Positions 7,384 to 12,685 of a DNA stretch of 12,685 nucleotides are shown here, in pieces (the first letter of the stretch is position 1; every line of letters starts with the position of its first letter). The notes below the pieces were generated by a model, which ran no database searches, was not told the DNA's origin, and saw only the letters and a program-made list of their open reading frames with translations. Source of the DNA: JAAERC01 sp032123495 (GTDB lineage: Bacteria; Zixibacteria; MSB-5A5; GN15; PGXB01); the NCBI GenBank assembly GCA_032123495.1, contig JAQBFG010000280.1, forward strand, positions 1 through 12,685, given 5' to 3'. The position numbers were made by a program, and so were the translations under genes.

Positions 7384-8178
7384 ATGGAAGAAAAATCTAA
7401 CAATGACGGCTATCCCGAAAGCGAAACCCGGAAAATCAGGCAAGATGGGGAAAAAGGGGATGACGGGGGAGACGGGAGAAAATCCGGTATGTCGTTCCTG
7501 GGGCATGTTGAAGAACTGCGTTGGCGGCTGATTAAATCTATTCTTTCGGTGGCGGTGATGGGTCTTGTTGCTTTTGCATTTGCTGATTATCTATATAAAA
7601 TAATTATCATTCCGCTCGGTGATGTTAAGCTTCATTATACTGAAGTAACCGGATCATTTTATGCCTATCTGAAAATTTCGATGTTTGCCGGAATCACCGG
7701 CGCTATTCCGATAATCTTTTATCAGCTATGGCAGTTTATTGCACCGGGACTCTTTTCCAGAGAAAAGAAGATGATAATCCCGCTTGTATTTTTCTCAACG
7801 TTACTTTTTTTAATGGGAGCCAGTTTCTGCTTTTTTGTCGTTCTGCCGTTTGCGCTTTCATTTCTAATCGGTTACGGTTCGGAAGTTATGACCCCGATTA
7901 TCACTGTCTCAAGTTATATATCATTCGCTGGGTTATTACTTGTAGCTTTCGGATTTGCTTTTGAGCTTCCGATTCTTGGCTATTTTTTTGGGAAAATTGG
8001 CTTGGTTTCCTCAAAGGCTCTTGGCAAAGCGCGACCGTATGCTGTAGTCGCCTTTTTAATTATGGCGTCGATTTTATCTCCTCCCGATGTTTTTACGCAG
8101 ATACTTTTGGCCGTTCCGTTGTATTTACTGTATGAAATTACGATTCTGTTGGTGAGATATACCGGTAAGAAAGGATAA
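7384..8178 (+). CDS. tatC: Sec-independent (Tat) protein translocase subunit TatC
   Basis: TatC is the twin-arginine signal receptor of the Tat pathway, a six-helix inner-membrane protein. Visible: MSFLGHVEELRWRL (36-49) with the cytosolic Glu44, PGLFSREKK (121-129) with Glu127 in the first cytosolic loop, FELP (193-196) with the conserved membrane-embedded Glu194, and SPPDVFTQILLAVPLYLLYE (232-251). Hydrophobic helices lie at about 50-68, 97-119, 131-155, 177-200, 218-231 and 237-257. From ATG 7384 the protein has 264 residues, including a 35-residue Asp/Gly/Lys-rich hydrophilic N-terminus with no SD before it. ATG 7489 (Met36) gives a 229-residue protein starting exactly at the conserved region, with GGGAG (7474-7478) 10 nt upstream. 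The longer form is listed, but the shorter is a serious alternative. No tatA/tatB is visible. Confidence 0.93.
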   Translation: MEEKSNNDGYPESETRKIRQDGEKGDDGGDGRKSGMSFLGHVEELRWRLIKSILSVAVMGLVAFAFADYLYKIIIIPLGDVKLHYTEVTGSFYAYLKISMFAGITGAIPIIFYQLWQFIAPGLFSREKKMIIPLVFFSTLLFLMGASFCFFVVLPFALSFLIGYGSEVMTPIITVSSYISFAGLLLVAFGFAFELPILGYFFGKIGLVSSKALGKARPYAVVAFLIMASILSPPDVFTQILLAVPLYLLYEITILLVRYTGKKG

Positions 8179-8200
8179 TCGAATTTTAGAATTCGATTTT
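8177..8200 (+). terminator. Hairpin terminator overlapping the tatC stop
   Basis: AATCGAATT (8177-8185) and AATTCGATT (8190-8198) form a perfect 9-bp stem with a TTAG loop, ending in TTTT (8197-8200). The stem includes the last two bases of the tatC TAA. The T run is short, so it may be partial. The next gene has its own promoter just downstream, which fits a transcript end here. Confidence 0.5.
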
Positions 8201-8226
8201 GAAAAAAACGGTCAATTGATTATAAT
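8199..8226 (+). promoter_or_regulatory. Near-consensus sigma70-type promoter before the UbiA-family gene
   Basis: TTGAAA (8199-8204, five of six -35 bases) and TATAAT (8221-8226, perfect -10) are separated by 16 bp. Transcription would begin near 8233, giving a leader of about 39 nt that contains the strong SD at 8262-8267. It begins inside the T run of the preceding hairpin, so terminator and promoter are packed back to back. Confidence 0.7.
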
Positions 8227-8271
8227 TGATACGTATTAATTGGAAATTATAGAAAATCAACAGGAGGAATA

Positions 8272-9192
8272 ATGAACCCGATAAAAAAATGGATTGTGGC
8301 GGTCCGGGCGCCGTTTTTTACCGGAATAGCTATTCCGATTATATTTGGAGCTACTTTGGCCTTTTATGAAACAGGTCTCTTTAACTGGCCATTGTTTATA
8401 ATCACTCTTTTGGGCGGGATTTTTGCCCATGCCAGTGCCAATTTGGCTAACGATTATTATGATCATAAAACCACCGATGACGATATAAATCAAAATTTTA
8501 CACCATTCTCTGGTGGTTCGCGGGTGATTCAAAACAAACTTTTATCACCAGGCGCTGTTTTGGGTGGAGCCTTTGTTTGCTGGGCGCTGGCACTGGCGGC
8601 TGGAATATATCTATTTACGGTTACGCCCGGATATTGGGTGCTGATTTTGGCGGTAGCCGGATTTATTGGCGGATTCTTTTATACCGCCTCTAAATTTGCA
8701 TTTTCATATAACCGTTTTGGCGAATTAGCGATACTTGTCAGCTTTGGGGTTTTGCCGGTGATGGGTGCATACTATGTGCAAACCGGTTATCTGTCATGGT
8801 CATCGTTGATAACTTCCATACCGATCGGTTTCTTGATCACCGCAATTTTGTACATCAATCAATACCCGGATTATGATGCTGATAAGGCGGCCGGTAAAAA
8901 TCATCTGGTTGTGGTTTTCGGCAAGAAAAAAGCAATGAGTGGATATTACTTTTTAATATTCGGCTCCTATCTGATAGTTATTCTGGCGGTTGTCTTTTCT
9001 TATTTGACACCTTATGCGCTGTTTTCATTAGCCACCGTTCCGATTGCAATTAAAACGGTTCGGATCTTTGCACGGGAATATGAAAAAGTGAAAGAACTAA
9101 TTCCGGCGATGGCGGGTACAATCCAGATTCATCTGTTAACCGGTCTTCTGATGTCAATCGGATGTATCGCCGGTGGGATACTGAAAGGATAA
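8272..9192 (+). CDS. UbiA-family polyprenyltransferase, MenA-like
   Basis: A 306-residue integral membrane aromatic prenyltransferase, with eight or nine hydrophobic segments spanning nearly its whole length. The two metal/diphosphate-binding aspartate motifs are present: NLANDYYDHKTTDDD (57-71, Asp61 and Asp64) and NQYPDYDADKAAGK (196-209, Asp200, Asp202, Asp204), followed by the family-typical HLVVVFGKKKA. The N-terminal WIVAVRAPFFTGIAIPIIFGA and SGGSRVIQ (80-87) resemble 1,4-dihydroxy-2-naphthoate polyprenyltransferases, so menaquinone synthesis is the best guess, but no other men gene lies in the window and another quinone or lipid acceptor is possible. The start is secure: AGGAGG (8262-8267) lies 4 nt before the ATG. 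Its own promoter precedes it. Confidence 0.85.
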   Translation: MNPIKKWIVAVRAPFFTGIAIPIIFGATLAFYETGLFNWPLFIITLLGGIFAHASANLANDYYDHKTTDDDINQNFTPFSGGSRVIQNKLLSPGAVLGGAFVCWALALAAGIYLFTVTPGYWVLILAVAGFIGGFFYTASKFAFSYNRFGELAILVSFGVLPVMGAYYVQTGYLSWSSLITSIPIGFLITAILYINQYPDYDADKAAGKNHLVVVFGKKKAMSGYYFLIFGSYLIVILAVVFSYLTPYALFSLATVPIAIKTVRIFAREYEKVKELIPAMAGTIQIHLLTGLLMSIGCIAGGILKG

Positions 9193-9203
9193 GAGTAATT
9201 TGC

Positions 9204-9232
9204 TTGACATCGGGTTTGTCTCTGGATAGTTT
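9204..9232 (+). promoter_or_regulatory. Candidate promoter for tRNA-Gly
   Basis: TTGACA (9204-9209) is a perfect -35. At 17-bp spacing the -10 is TAGTTT (9227-9232), three of six. Transcription would start near 9239, about 13 nt before the mature tRNA, a reasonable 5' leader for RNase P. Confidence 0.55.
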
Positions 9233-9251
9233 TAAATATAGATAGAAATAA

Positions 9252-9323
9252 GCGGGCGTAATTCAGCGGTAGAATGCAAGCTTCCCAAGCTTGACGTCGT
9301 GGGTTCGATACCCATCGCCCGCT
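9252..9323 (+). tRNA. tRNA-Gly (anticodon CCC)
   Basis: A 72-nt cloverleaf can be folded by eye. The acceptor stem GCGGGCG (9252-9258) pairs with CGCCCGC (9316-9322), and T9323 is the discriminator, as usual for bacterial tRNA-Gly. The D stem is ATTC/GAAT around loop AGCGGTA. The anticodon stem is CAAGC/GCTTG around TTCCCAA, giving anticodon CCC, which reads GGG. The variable loop is short. The T arm is GTGGG/CCCAT with TTCGATA. CCA is not encoded; T residues follow directly. Confidence 0.95.
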
Positions 9324-9387
9324 TTTTATATTTTACTAATTTGATTATATTTTGTATTGGCTTATTTGAGTTATGAAAAATTCGTAT

Positions 9388-9413
9388 CCCACCCATCGGG
9401 TGGGTATTTTATT
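9388..9413 (+). terminator. GC-rich hairpin downstream of tRNA-Gly
   Basis: CCCACCC (9388-9394) and GGGTGGG (9398-9404) form a perfect 7-bp G-C-rich stem with an ATC loop, followed by TATTTTATTTTA. It sits 64 nt after the tRNA and probably ends its transcript. The preceding GTAT plus CCCACCC resembles the GTAG plus CCCACCC at 9974-9984, so it might instead be a REP-type element acting as a terminator. Confidence 0.6.
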
Positions 9414-9535
9414 TTAGCTGATAATTGCCTTTACGTGGAATAATATAATTATTATAATCCGATAATGAAATTGAAGCATTAAGATGGGGATGGTCGATTG
9501 AATACAAAGTCCAGAATGGATGGCATATAATAAAT

Positions 9536-9943
9536 ATGTTAATATCTAAGGAACCCAAAAATCACATATACTTAACTGAAAATGATAAACAGAAAATATT
9601 TGATAAATATTATACAATTATCATGGCTTTGTTCGCGTATATGGGATTAATACTTTACCTTATCGCTAGAGCAAAATCATTTGAGAATTCTTTTTTTTTA
9701 AAAGAAGTGATTATATCGACAAATTTTAAAGTAATATTCGGCTTGTTTGGCGCATTGTTTTGCATGATTGGTGGTGCTATTATTGATACAATTATGAAGC
9801 ACAAAATTACGGGGAAAATATTCTCATTTAGTTTTTTGCCATATATGAAATACGGGCATTCAAGACAAACAATTCCTCTCTTTATTGCATTCTTAATTGT
9901 ATTATTTTGTGAATTGACAATATTTATTATTGGTGTGAAATAG
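9536..9943 (+). CDS. Small hypothetical membrane protein
   Basis: A 135-residue protein I do not recognise. After a charged N-terminal segment (MLISKEPKNH..., about 1-26) it has three likely membrane helices at about 27-44, 64-86 and 112-133. A short Lys/Phe-rich loop lies between the second and third (KHKITGKIFSFSFLPYMKYGHSRQ, about 88-111, in part). There is no signal peptide or enzyme motif. It is AT-rich and lies in the island after tRNA-Gly. The ATG at 9536 has no SD; a TATAAT (9526-9531) ends 4 nt before it. The frame stays open upstream to 9458 but holds no ATG, GTG or TTG there, so 9536 is the best start. The REP hairpin 54 bp after the stop, with its T-rich tail, could end its transcript. 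Function unknown. Confidence 0.6.
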   Translation: MLISKEPKNHIYLTENDKQKIFDKYYTIIMALFAYMGLILYLIARAKSFENSFFLKEVIISTNFKVIFGLFGALFCMIGGAIIDTIMKHKITGKIFSFSFLPYMKYGHSRQTIPLFIAFLIVLFCELTIFIIGVK

Positions 9944-9973
9944 GTTGTCTTATACTGCTCCCCATTAGTTCTT

Positions 9974-9997
9974 GTAGCCCACCCGTAGCCAGTGTAG
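9974..9997 (+). repeat. Cluster of three GTAG tetranucleotides before the left REP
   Basis: GTAG occurs at 9974-9977, 9985-9988 and 9994-9997. The last is the tetranucleotide directly in front of the REP hairpin. The first is followed by CCCACCC, the same arm as the hairpin at 9388-9394, but its GGGTGGG partner is missing, so it could be a broken REP of a second type. Confidence 0.45.
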
Positions 9998-10021
9998 GTC
10001 AGGAGCCGTGTGCTCCTGACA
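9994..10021 (+). repeat. REP element, left copy
   Basis: GTAG (9994-9997) is followed by GTCAGGAGC (9998-10006), loop CGTGT, and GCTCCTGAC (10012-10020), a perfect 9-bp stem. The full 28 bases are exactly the reverse complement of 10578-10605. The layout of tetranucleotide plus imperfectly looped hairpin is that of REP sequences mobilised by RAYT transposases. The hairpin runs into ATTTTT (10021-10026), so it could also serve as a terminator for the membrane protein gene. Confidence 0.88.
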
Positions 10022-10051
10022 TTTTTACAAATTTATTATTACAAAATATTA

Positions 10052-10080
10052 TGGACAATCCGGCAAATAATATTTATAAT
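10052..10080 (+). promoter_or_regulatory. Near-consensus promoter for the RAYT gene
   Basis: TGGACA (10052-10057, five of six) and TATAAT (10075-10080, six of six) are spaced by exactly 17 bp. Predicted transcription start is about 10086-10088, coinciding with the ATG at 10086. It lies inside the element, between the left REP and the gene. Confidence 0.65.
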
Positions 10081-10085
10081 ATTGC

Positions 10086-10574
10086 ATGTCCATTTTGAGA
10101 AGATATAAATCTGATTTCACTTTATATTTTATTACCAATGTGACATATCAACGCAGACCTATTCTTGTTGCTAATGCCGATTTATTGATGAACGCAATTG
10201 GTTCTTTTAAAAATAATATTGAAATCCTGGCATATGTGATTTTACCTGATCATTTTCATATACTTATTGATATTCGAGGAAAAGATATTTCACATATAAT
10301 GCAGAAGATAAAGATGAGTTTTGGGGTAAATTATCGCATCAGAATGAATATTGATTCGGGACGAATTTGGCAGAATCGGTTTTGGGATCATGTAATCCGC
10401 AATCAAAACGATTTGAATAACCATATTGATTATGTTCATTATAATCCGGTAAAACATGGTTTGGCAAAAAAACCATTTGATTGGCAGTATTCGTCAATAC
10501 GTGAATTTAAAAATTGTTACCAATTTGATTGGGGAAACAAAGAGATAGTATTTGAAGGGAAGTATGGGGAATAA
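10086..10574 (+). CDS. REP-associated tyrosine transposase (RAYT, Y1/HUH family)
   Basis: A 162-residue single-domain Y1 transposase of the IS200-like superfamily, TnpA-REP branch. These enzymes bind and cleave single-stranded REP hairpins next to a GTAG-type tetranucleotide. Visible: FITNVTYQRRPIL (15-27), VILPDHFHILIDI (51-63) with the metal-binding HUH pair His56 and His58, RIWQNRFWDHVIRNQNDL (93-110), and HIDYVHYNPVKHGL (113-126), where Tyr116 is the likely nucleophile (Tyr119 is nearby). All catalytic parts are intact and there is no frameshift. An in-frame TAA at 10077-10079 with no start before 10086 fixes the start; there is no SD. The gene is bracketed by the REP copies at 9994-10021 and 10578-10605. 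The family identification is strong; present-day activity is unknown. Confidence 0.93.
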   Translation: MSILRRYKSDFTLYFITNVTYQRRPILVANADLLMNAIGSFKNNIEILAYVILPDHFHILIDIRGKDISHIMQKIKMSFGVNYRIRMNIDSGRIWQNRFWDHVIRNQNDLNNHIDYVHYNPVKHGLAKKPFDWQYSSIREFKNCYQFDWGNKEIVFEGKYGE

Positions 10575-10577
10575 ATT

Positions 10578-10605
10578 TGTCAGGAGCACACGGCTCCTGA
10601 CCTAC
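10578..10605 (-). repeat. REP element, right copy (inverted)
   Basis: Read on the - strand this is GTAG (10605-10602) followed by the same 9-bp hairpin and loop as the left copy, identical over all 28 bases. It begins 3 nt after the RAYT stop. The GTAG ends of both copies face outward, so the RAYT gene and promoter lie between two hairpins in a 612-bp unit (9994-10605). Identity stops sharply outside the 28 bp on both sides. Confidence 0.88.
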
Positions 10606-10612
10606 GTTTGCT

Positions 10613-10618
10613 TATAAT
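10613..10618 (+). promoter_or_regulatory. Candidate -10 element for the lipoprotein gene
   Basis: A perfect TATAAT lies 8 nt after the right REP. At 17-bp spacing the -35 would fall inside the REP (ACGGCT, 10590-10595), a poor match. Transcription from here would give a leader of about 32 nt containing the SD of the next gene. Confidence 0.3.
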
Positions 10619-10656
10619 TAAAAAATAGAACCTATCATCAAAGGGAGAATATTCTG

Positions 10657-11406
10657 ATGATAAAATATTTTAGTAGAAAATCATATTTATTTATCTTTAT
10701 TGTAATTGTAGTCATTTTTTCAGGATGTGGCCTTTTTTATTGCTTAGACTCAATTTCATCGCCTCCGAAGGATTTATTTGAAAGCAATGAATATATTTTT
10801 ACTGCTTATCTGGATTACGCAGATACATTGGTTAATTTAGGCTCAATAGACCATATGGATTATTTTTTAATGAAGTATGTTCTCTCACCTCACGAGATAA
10901 TTAAGGGAGAAATGAATTTTGAAAAATGTAGTATATGGTATATAATATATCATAATAACTTGGATGATTATTGGCATACATTAGAGTTCTCTGGTACTTC
11001 ATATGAACTTATATACGGCAATAAATTGACAGACCAGGATGACATACTTAATGTTATGGATCCCTTAGTTTATGCGTCTATTTCTGATTTAAACAATCTT
11101 CTATATGGTACACAACCGGATAATAGATGGAACGCAATTGTGGAAGATTCTATTATCGCCACTCGTTTATTGGAGGACGATATGCTAAAATATACGCTGG
11201 GAAATGACCTACATGAGGGCCATTTGGTGATTTCTGGAACTGAAAATAGTATGAGTACGCAACTTGAATTTTACATTGGTTCAATATGTTATTGTGAAAT
11301 TGAACGCGAAAATGGCGATATTAAATGGGGTTGGGGCTATAATGATACAAGAGAAGAATATCTTAAAAAGCTGAGGAAATTAGCAATGAAGTCTGGCGGC
11401 CCATAG
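10657..11406 (+). CDS. Hypothetical lipoprotein
   Basis: A 249-residue protein I do not recognise. The N-terminus has basic residues (MIKYFSRKSY), a hydrophobic stretch (about 11-21) and IFSGC ending at Cys24, consistent with a lipoprotein signal although Phe at -3 is unusual. After a Ser/Pro-rich linker the mature part is acidic and rich in Tyr, Trp and Asp. The segment YVLSPHEIIKGEMNFEKC (74-91) followed by strand-like sequence and YELIYG loosely resembles secreted NTR/TIMP-like folds, but this is only an impression. A GGGAG SD (10643-10647) lies 9 nt before the ATG, unlike the other two island genes. It begins 51 bp after the right REP, outside the 612-bp unit, and may be a bystander. Its TAG stop lies within a CCCATAG/CTATGGG hairpin (11400-11417). 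Confidence 0.65.
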   Translation: MIKYFSRKSYLFIFIVIVVIFSGCGLFYCLDSISSPPKDLFESNEYIFTAYLDYADTLVNLGSIDHMDYFLMKYVLSPHEIIKGEMNFEKCSIWYIIYHNNLDDYWHTLEFSGTSYELIYGNKLTDQDDILNVMDPLVYASISDLNNLLYGTQPDNRWNAIVEDSIIATRLLEDDMLKYTLGNDLHEGHLVISGTENSMSTQLEFYIGSICYCEIERENGDIKWGWGYNDTREEYLKKLRKLAMKSGGP

Positions 11407-11437
11407 TTTGCTATGGGATTGCCTAATAAGCTATTAG
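11400..11437 (+). repeat. Two adjacent small hairpins after the lipoprotein gene
   Basis: CCCATAG (11400-11406) pairs with CTATGGG (11411-11417) around TTTG, with the stop codon inside the first arm. CTAATA (11423-11428) pairs with TATTAG (11432-11437) around AGC. Neither is followed by a T run, so neither is a normal intrinsic terminator; they could protect the mRNA 3' end. Confidence 0.35.
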
Positions 11438-11487
11438 TATTAGACTCTTGCTATCCAGCCAAAATTCAATATATTCTGCGGGTTATG

Positions 11488-11508
11488 GCAGGATCATGGG
11501 GATCCTGC
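11488..11508. repeat. REP-like hairpin before the DUF512 gene
   Basis: GCAGGATC (11488-11495) and GATCCTGC (11501-11508) form a perfect 8-bp stem with a 5-nt loop ATGGG. Like the REP pair it has a CAGGA...TCCTG stem core and a 5-nt loop, but no GTAG lies next to it on either strand. No T run follows, so it is not an obvious terminator. It sits 20 nt before the next start codon. The rest of 11407-11528 shows no gene. Confidence 0.45.
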
Positions 11509-11528
11509 TCAACAGGGCTATTTTGGTT

Positions 11529-12685
11529 ATGAAAGTTATTTCGGTAGATAATAATTCACCTCTTTTCGGCAAGGTTCGCAAAGGATTTCAACTTTTACAA
11601 ATCAATGGCGAGCCGGTCGATGACAATCTTGATTGTCGTTTCAAAATCGCCGAAGATTTTGTCAGACTTGAATTTATTGATACAGATAATAACTCTGTTG
11701 AGTATGAAGTAGAAAACGATTTGTACGGTGATCTCGGGTTAGAGTTTGAATCGGATAAAATAAAAATATGTAAAAACAAATGTATCTTTTGTTTTGTTCA
11801 TCAGCAACCGAAAGGGATGAGGCGGGCGCTGTATGTTCGCGATGATGATTTCCGTTTTTCATTCACCGATGGGAATTTTATTACATTTTCCAATATAACC
11901 GATGATGAATTAAAACGGATTGTAGATCAGAGATTGTCTCCGATGTATGTTTCGGTGCATACGACTGATGACATCCTTCGTCAGGAGATGTTTGGCAACA
12001 GAAAACTGTCACCGATTATGCCGCAGTTAAAATATCTGGCCGATAATGGGATAACAATTCATACCCAGGTCGTGCTTTGTCCCGGCATTAATGATGGTGA
12101 TTATCTGATTAAGACTATTGATGATTTAGCCGTGTTGTATCCTCAGGTGGCGAGCTTGGGCGTGGTCCCGGTTGGATTGACAAAGTACCGTAAAAACCTC
12201 CCCAGCCTGAAATCTTATGATAAGCATGGCGCGAATGAAATAATTGACTTGATCCATAGTTGTCAAAAGAAACTGCTCTCAAAATTAGGCTCAAGAATCG
12301 TTTATGTTGCCGATGAATTTTATATCCAGGCAGAAAGAAAACTTCCTAAACTTTACGAATATGAAGAGATGCCGCAATTTGAGAACGGTATCGGGATGAT
12401 GCGATATTTTTTAACCGATTTCAACCGCAAAAAAAGATTTCTTGAAGGCAAAAAACTGAAAAAAAGAATAGCGATTATTACCGGAGTTTCTGCATATTCC
12501 ATCCTGAAAGATAAAGTGATTGGATATTTGATAAAGGAAATGGGATTTAAAATAGATATATTTCAGGTTGAGAATAAATTCTGGGGTCCGAAGGTTACTG
12601 TCAGCGGACTGCTTACCAGAGGCGACATTTTATCCTGTCTGAAGCAGATAAATAATAAGTATGACCTTGTTCTCTTGCCGCCAAA
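11529..12685 (+). CDS. DUF512 radical SAM protein with PDZ-like N-terminus, 3'-truncated by the window edge
   Basis: Open from ATG 11529 to the window edge (385 complete codons; family members are about 430-460). The N-terminal ~65 residues resemble the degenerate PDZ-like domain of this family (ISVDNNSPLFGKVRKGFQLLQINGEPV in part, with the SP and INGxPV positions kept). A radical SAM cluster motif CKNKCIFC (81-88, CxxxCxxC) follows, then FVHQQPKGMRRALYVRDDDFRFSF, HTQVVLCPGINDG (178-190), and the DUF512 domain with VYVADEFYIQAERKLP (258-273), YEEMPQFENGIGMMR (278-292), and VTVSGLLTRGDI (356-367). It ends at LLPP, close to the usual LPPN motif. These proteins carry a [4Fe-4S] cluster for SAM cleavage; no substrate is established. 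SD support is weak (AGGG, 11514-11517). Composition returns to that of the core genes. Confidence 0.93.
   Translation, partial: MKVISVDNNSPLFGKVRKGFQLLQINGEPVDDNLDCRFKIAEDFVRLEFIDTDNNSVEYEVENDLYGDLGLEFESDKIKICKNKCIFCFVHQQPKGMRRALYVRDDDFRFSFTDGNFITFSNITDDELKRIVDQRLSPMYVSVHTTDDILRQEMFGNRKLSPIMPQLKYLADNGITIHTQVVLCPGINDGDYLIKTIDDLAVLYPQVASLGVVPVGLTKYRKNLPSLKSYDKHGANEIIDLIHSCQKKLLSKLGSRIVYVADEFYIQAERKLPKLYEYEEMPQFENGIGMMRYFLTDFNRKKRFLEGKKLKKRIAIITGVSAYSILKDKVIGYLIKEMGFKIDIFQVENKFWGPKVTVSGLLTRGDILSCLKQINNKYDLVLLPP

Larger units (their letters stand above)
9324..11528. other. AT-rich accessory island between tRNA-Gly and the DUF512 gene
   Basis: This stretch holds a small membrane protein, a REP-associated transposase and a lipoprotein, with hairpins between them. 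Two 60-base samples (9541-9600 and 10921-10980) each contain 14 G or C, whereas samples from core genes (2041-2100, 6541-6600, 12121-12180) contain 33-35. Intergenic 9324-9535 holds the hairpin at 9388-9404 and AT-rich sequence with several TATAAT strings; I see no gene in it. No copy of the tRNA 3' end was found downstream, so a tRNA-integrated element is not indicated. The composition suggests acquired DNA. Confidence 0.6.

Noticed and set aside
8257..8532. Minus-strand open frame of 91 codons opposite the prenyltransferase gene
   Set aside because: It lies wholly across the start of a well-supported membrane protein gene, and its translation shows no recognisable domain. It is a shadow frame.
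9458..9535. In-frame open stretch upstream of the membrane-protein ATG, reading like protein (…ALRWGWSIEYKVQNGW…)
   Set aside because: It contains no ATG, GTG or TTG, and 26 codons without a stop is not improbable by chance. A rare ATT start cannot be excluded but is not supported.
9252..11528. Integrated element using tRNA-Gly as attachment site
   Set aside because: No duplicate of the tRNA 3' end and no integrase gene were found in the window.
11481..11531. Direct repeat GGTTATG (11481-11487 and 11525-11531) flanking the hairpin before the DUF512 gene
   Set aside because: Seven bases with diverging flanks is too short to support a target-site duplication.

Overview
The window reads as a bacterial chromosome fragment whose genes are almost all on the + strand. 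Shine-Dalgarno (SD) sites are clear before most genes, TTG starts occur (4841, 5524), and the tRNA lacks an encoded CCA. The gene set (TatC, MenA/UbiA-like prenyltransferase, lipoprotein, CoA-based acyl metabolism, DUF512 radical SAM protein) and the protein flavour would suit an FCB-group or candidate-phylum bacterium such as Zixibacteria. That placement is a guess from family resemblance, not a measurement.

Positions 1-2847 are the end of an acyl-CoA oxidation/reduction operon: a truncated 3-hydroxybutyryl-CoA dehydrogenase and two tandem, paralogous acyl-CoA dehydrogenases. A strong intrinsic terminator at 2870-2903 closes it.

Positions 2948-7289 carry a one-carbon/nucleotide block: rpiB, glyA, a thiamine-binding MTH1187-type protein, cutA, a SAM hydroxide adenosyltransferase (DUF62), dCMP deaminase and nrdR, the last two overlapping by 4 bp. 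RpiB (pentose phosphates), GlyA (methylene-THF for thymidylate), dCMP deaminase (dUMP) and NrdR (control of ribonucleotide reductase) all bear on DNA precursor supply; the three middle genes are less obviously linked. Next come tatC with a terminator overlapping its stop codon, a UbiA-family prenyltransferase with its own near-consensus promoter, and tRNA-Gly(CCC).

Positions 9324-11528 form an AT-rich island (14/60 G+C in both 60-base samples counted, against 33-35/60 in samples from flanking core genes). It holds a small three-helix membrane protein, a REP-associated tyrosine (Y1/HUH) transposase and a putative lipoprotein, separated by hairpins. The transposase lies between two copies of a 28-bp sequence that are exact inverted repeats of each other. 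Each copy is a GTAG tetranucleotide plus a 9-bp-stem hairpin, the arrangement expected of a RAYT and its REP pair. This is the most striking structure in the window.

From 11529 to the right edge, a DUF512 radical SAM protein runs out of the window and marks the return to core-like composition.
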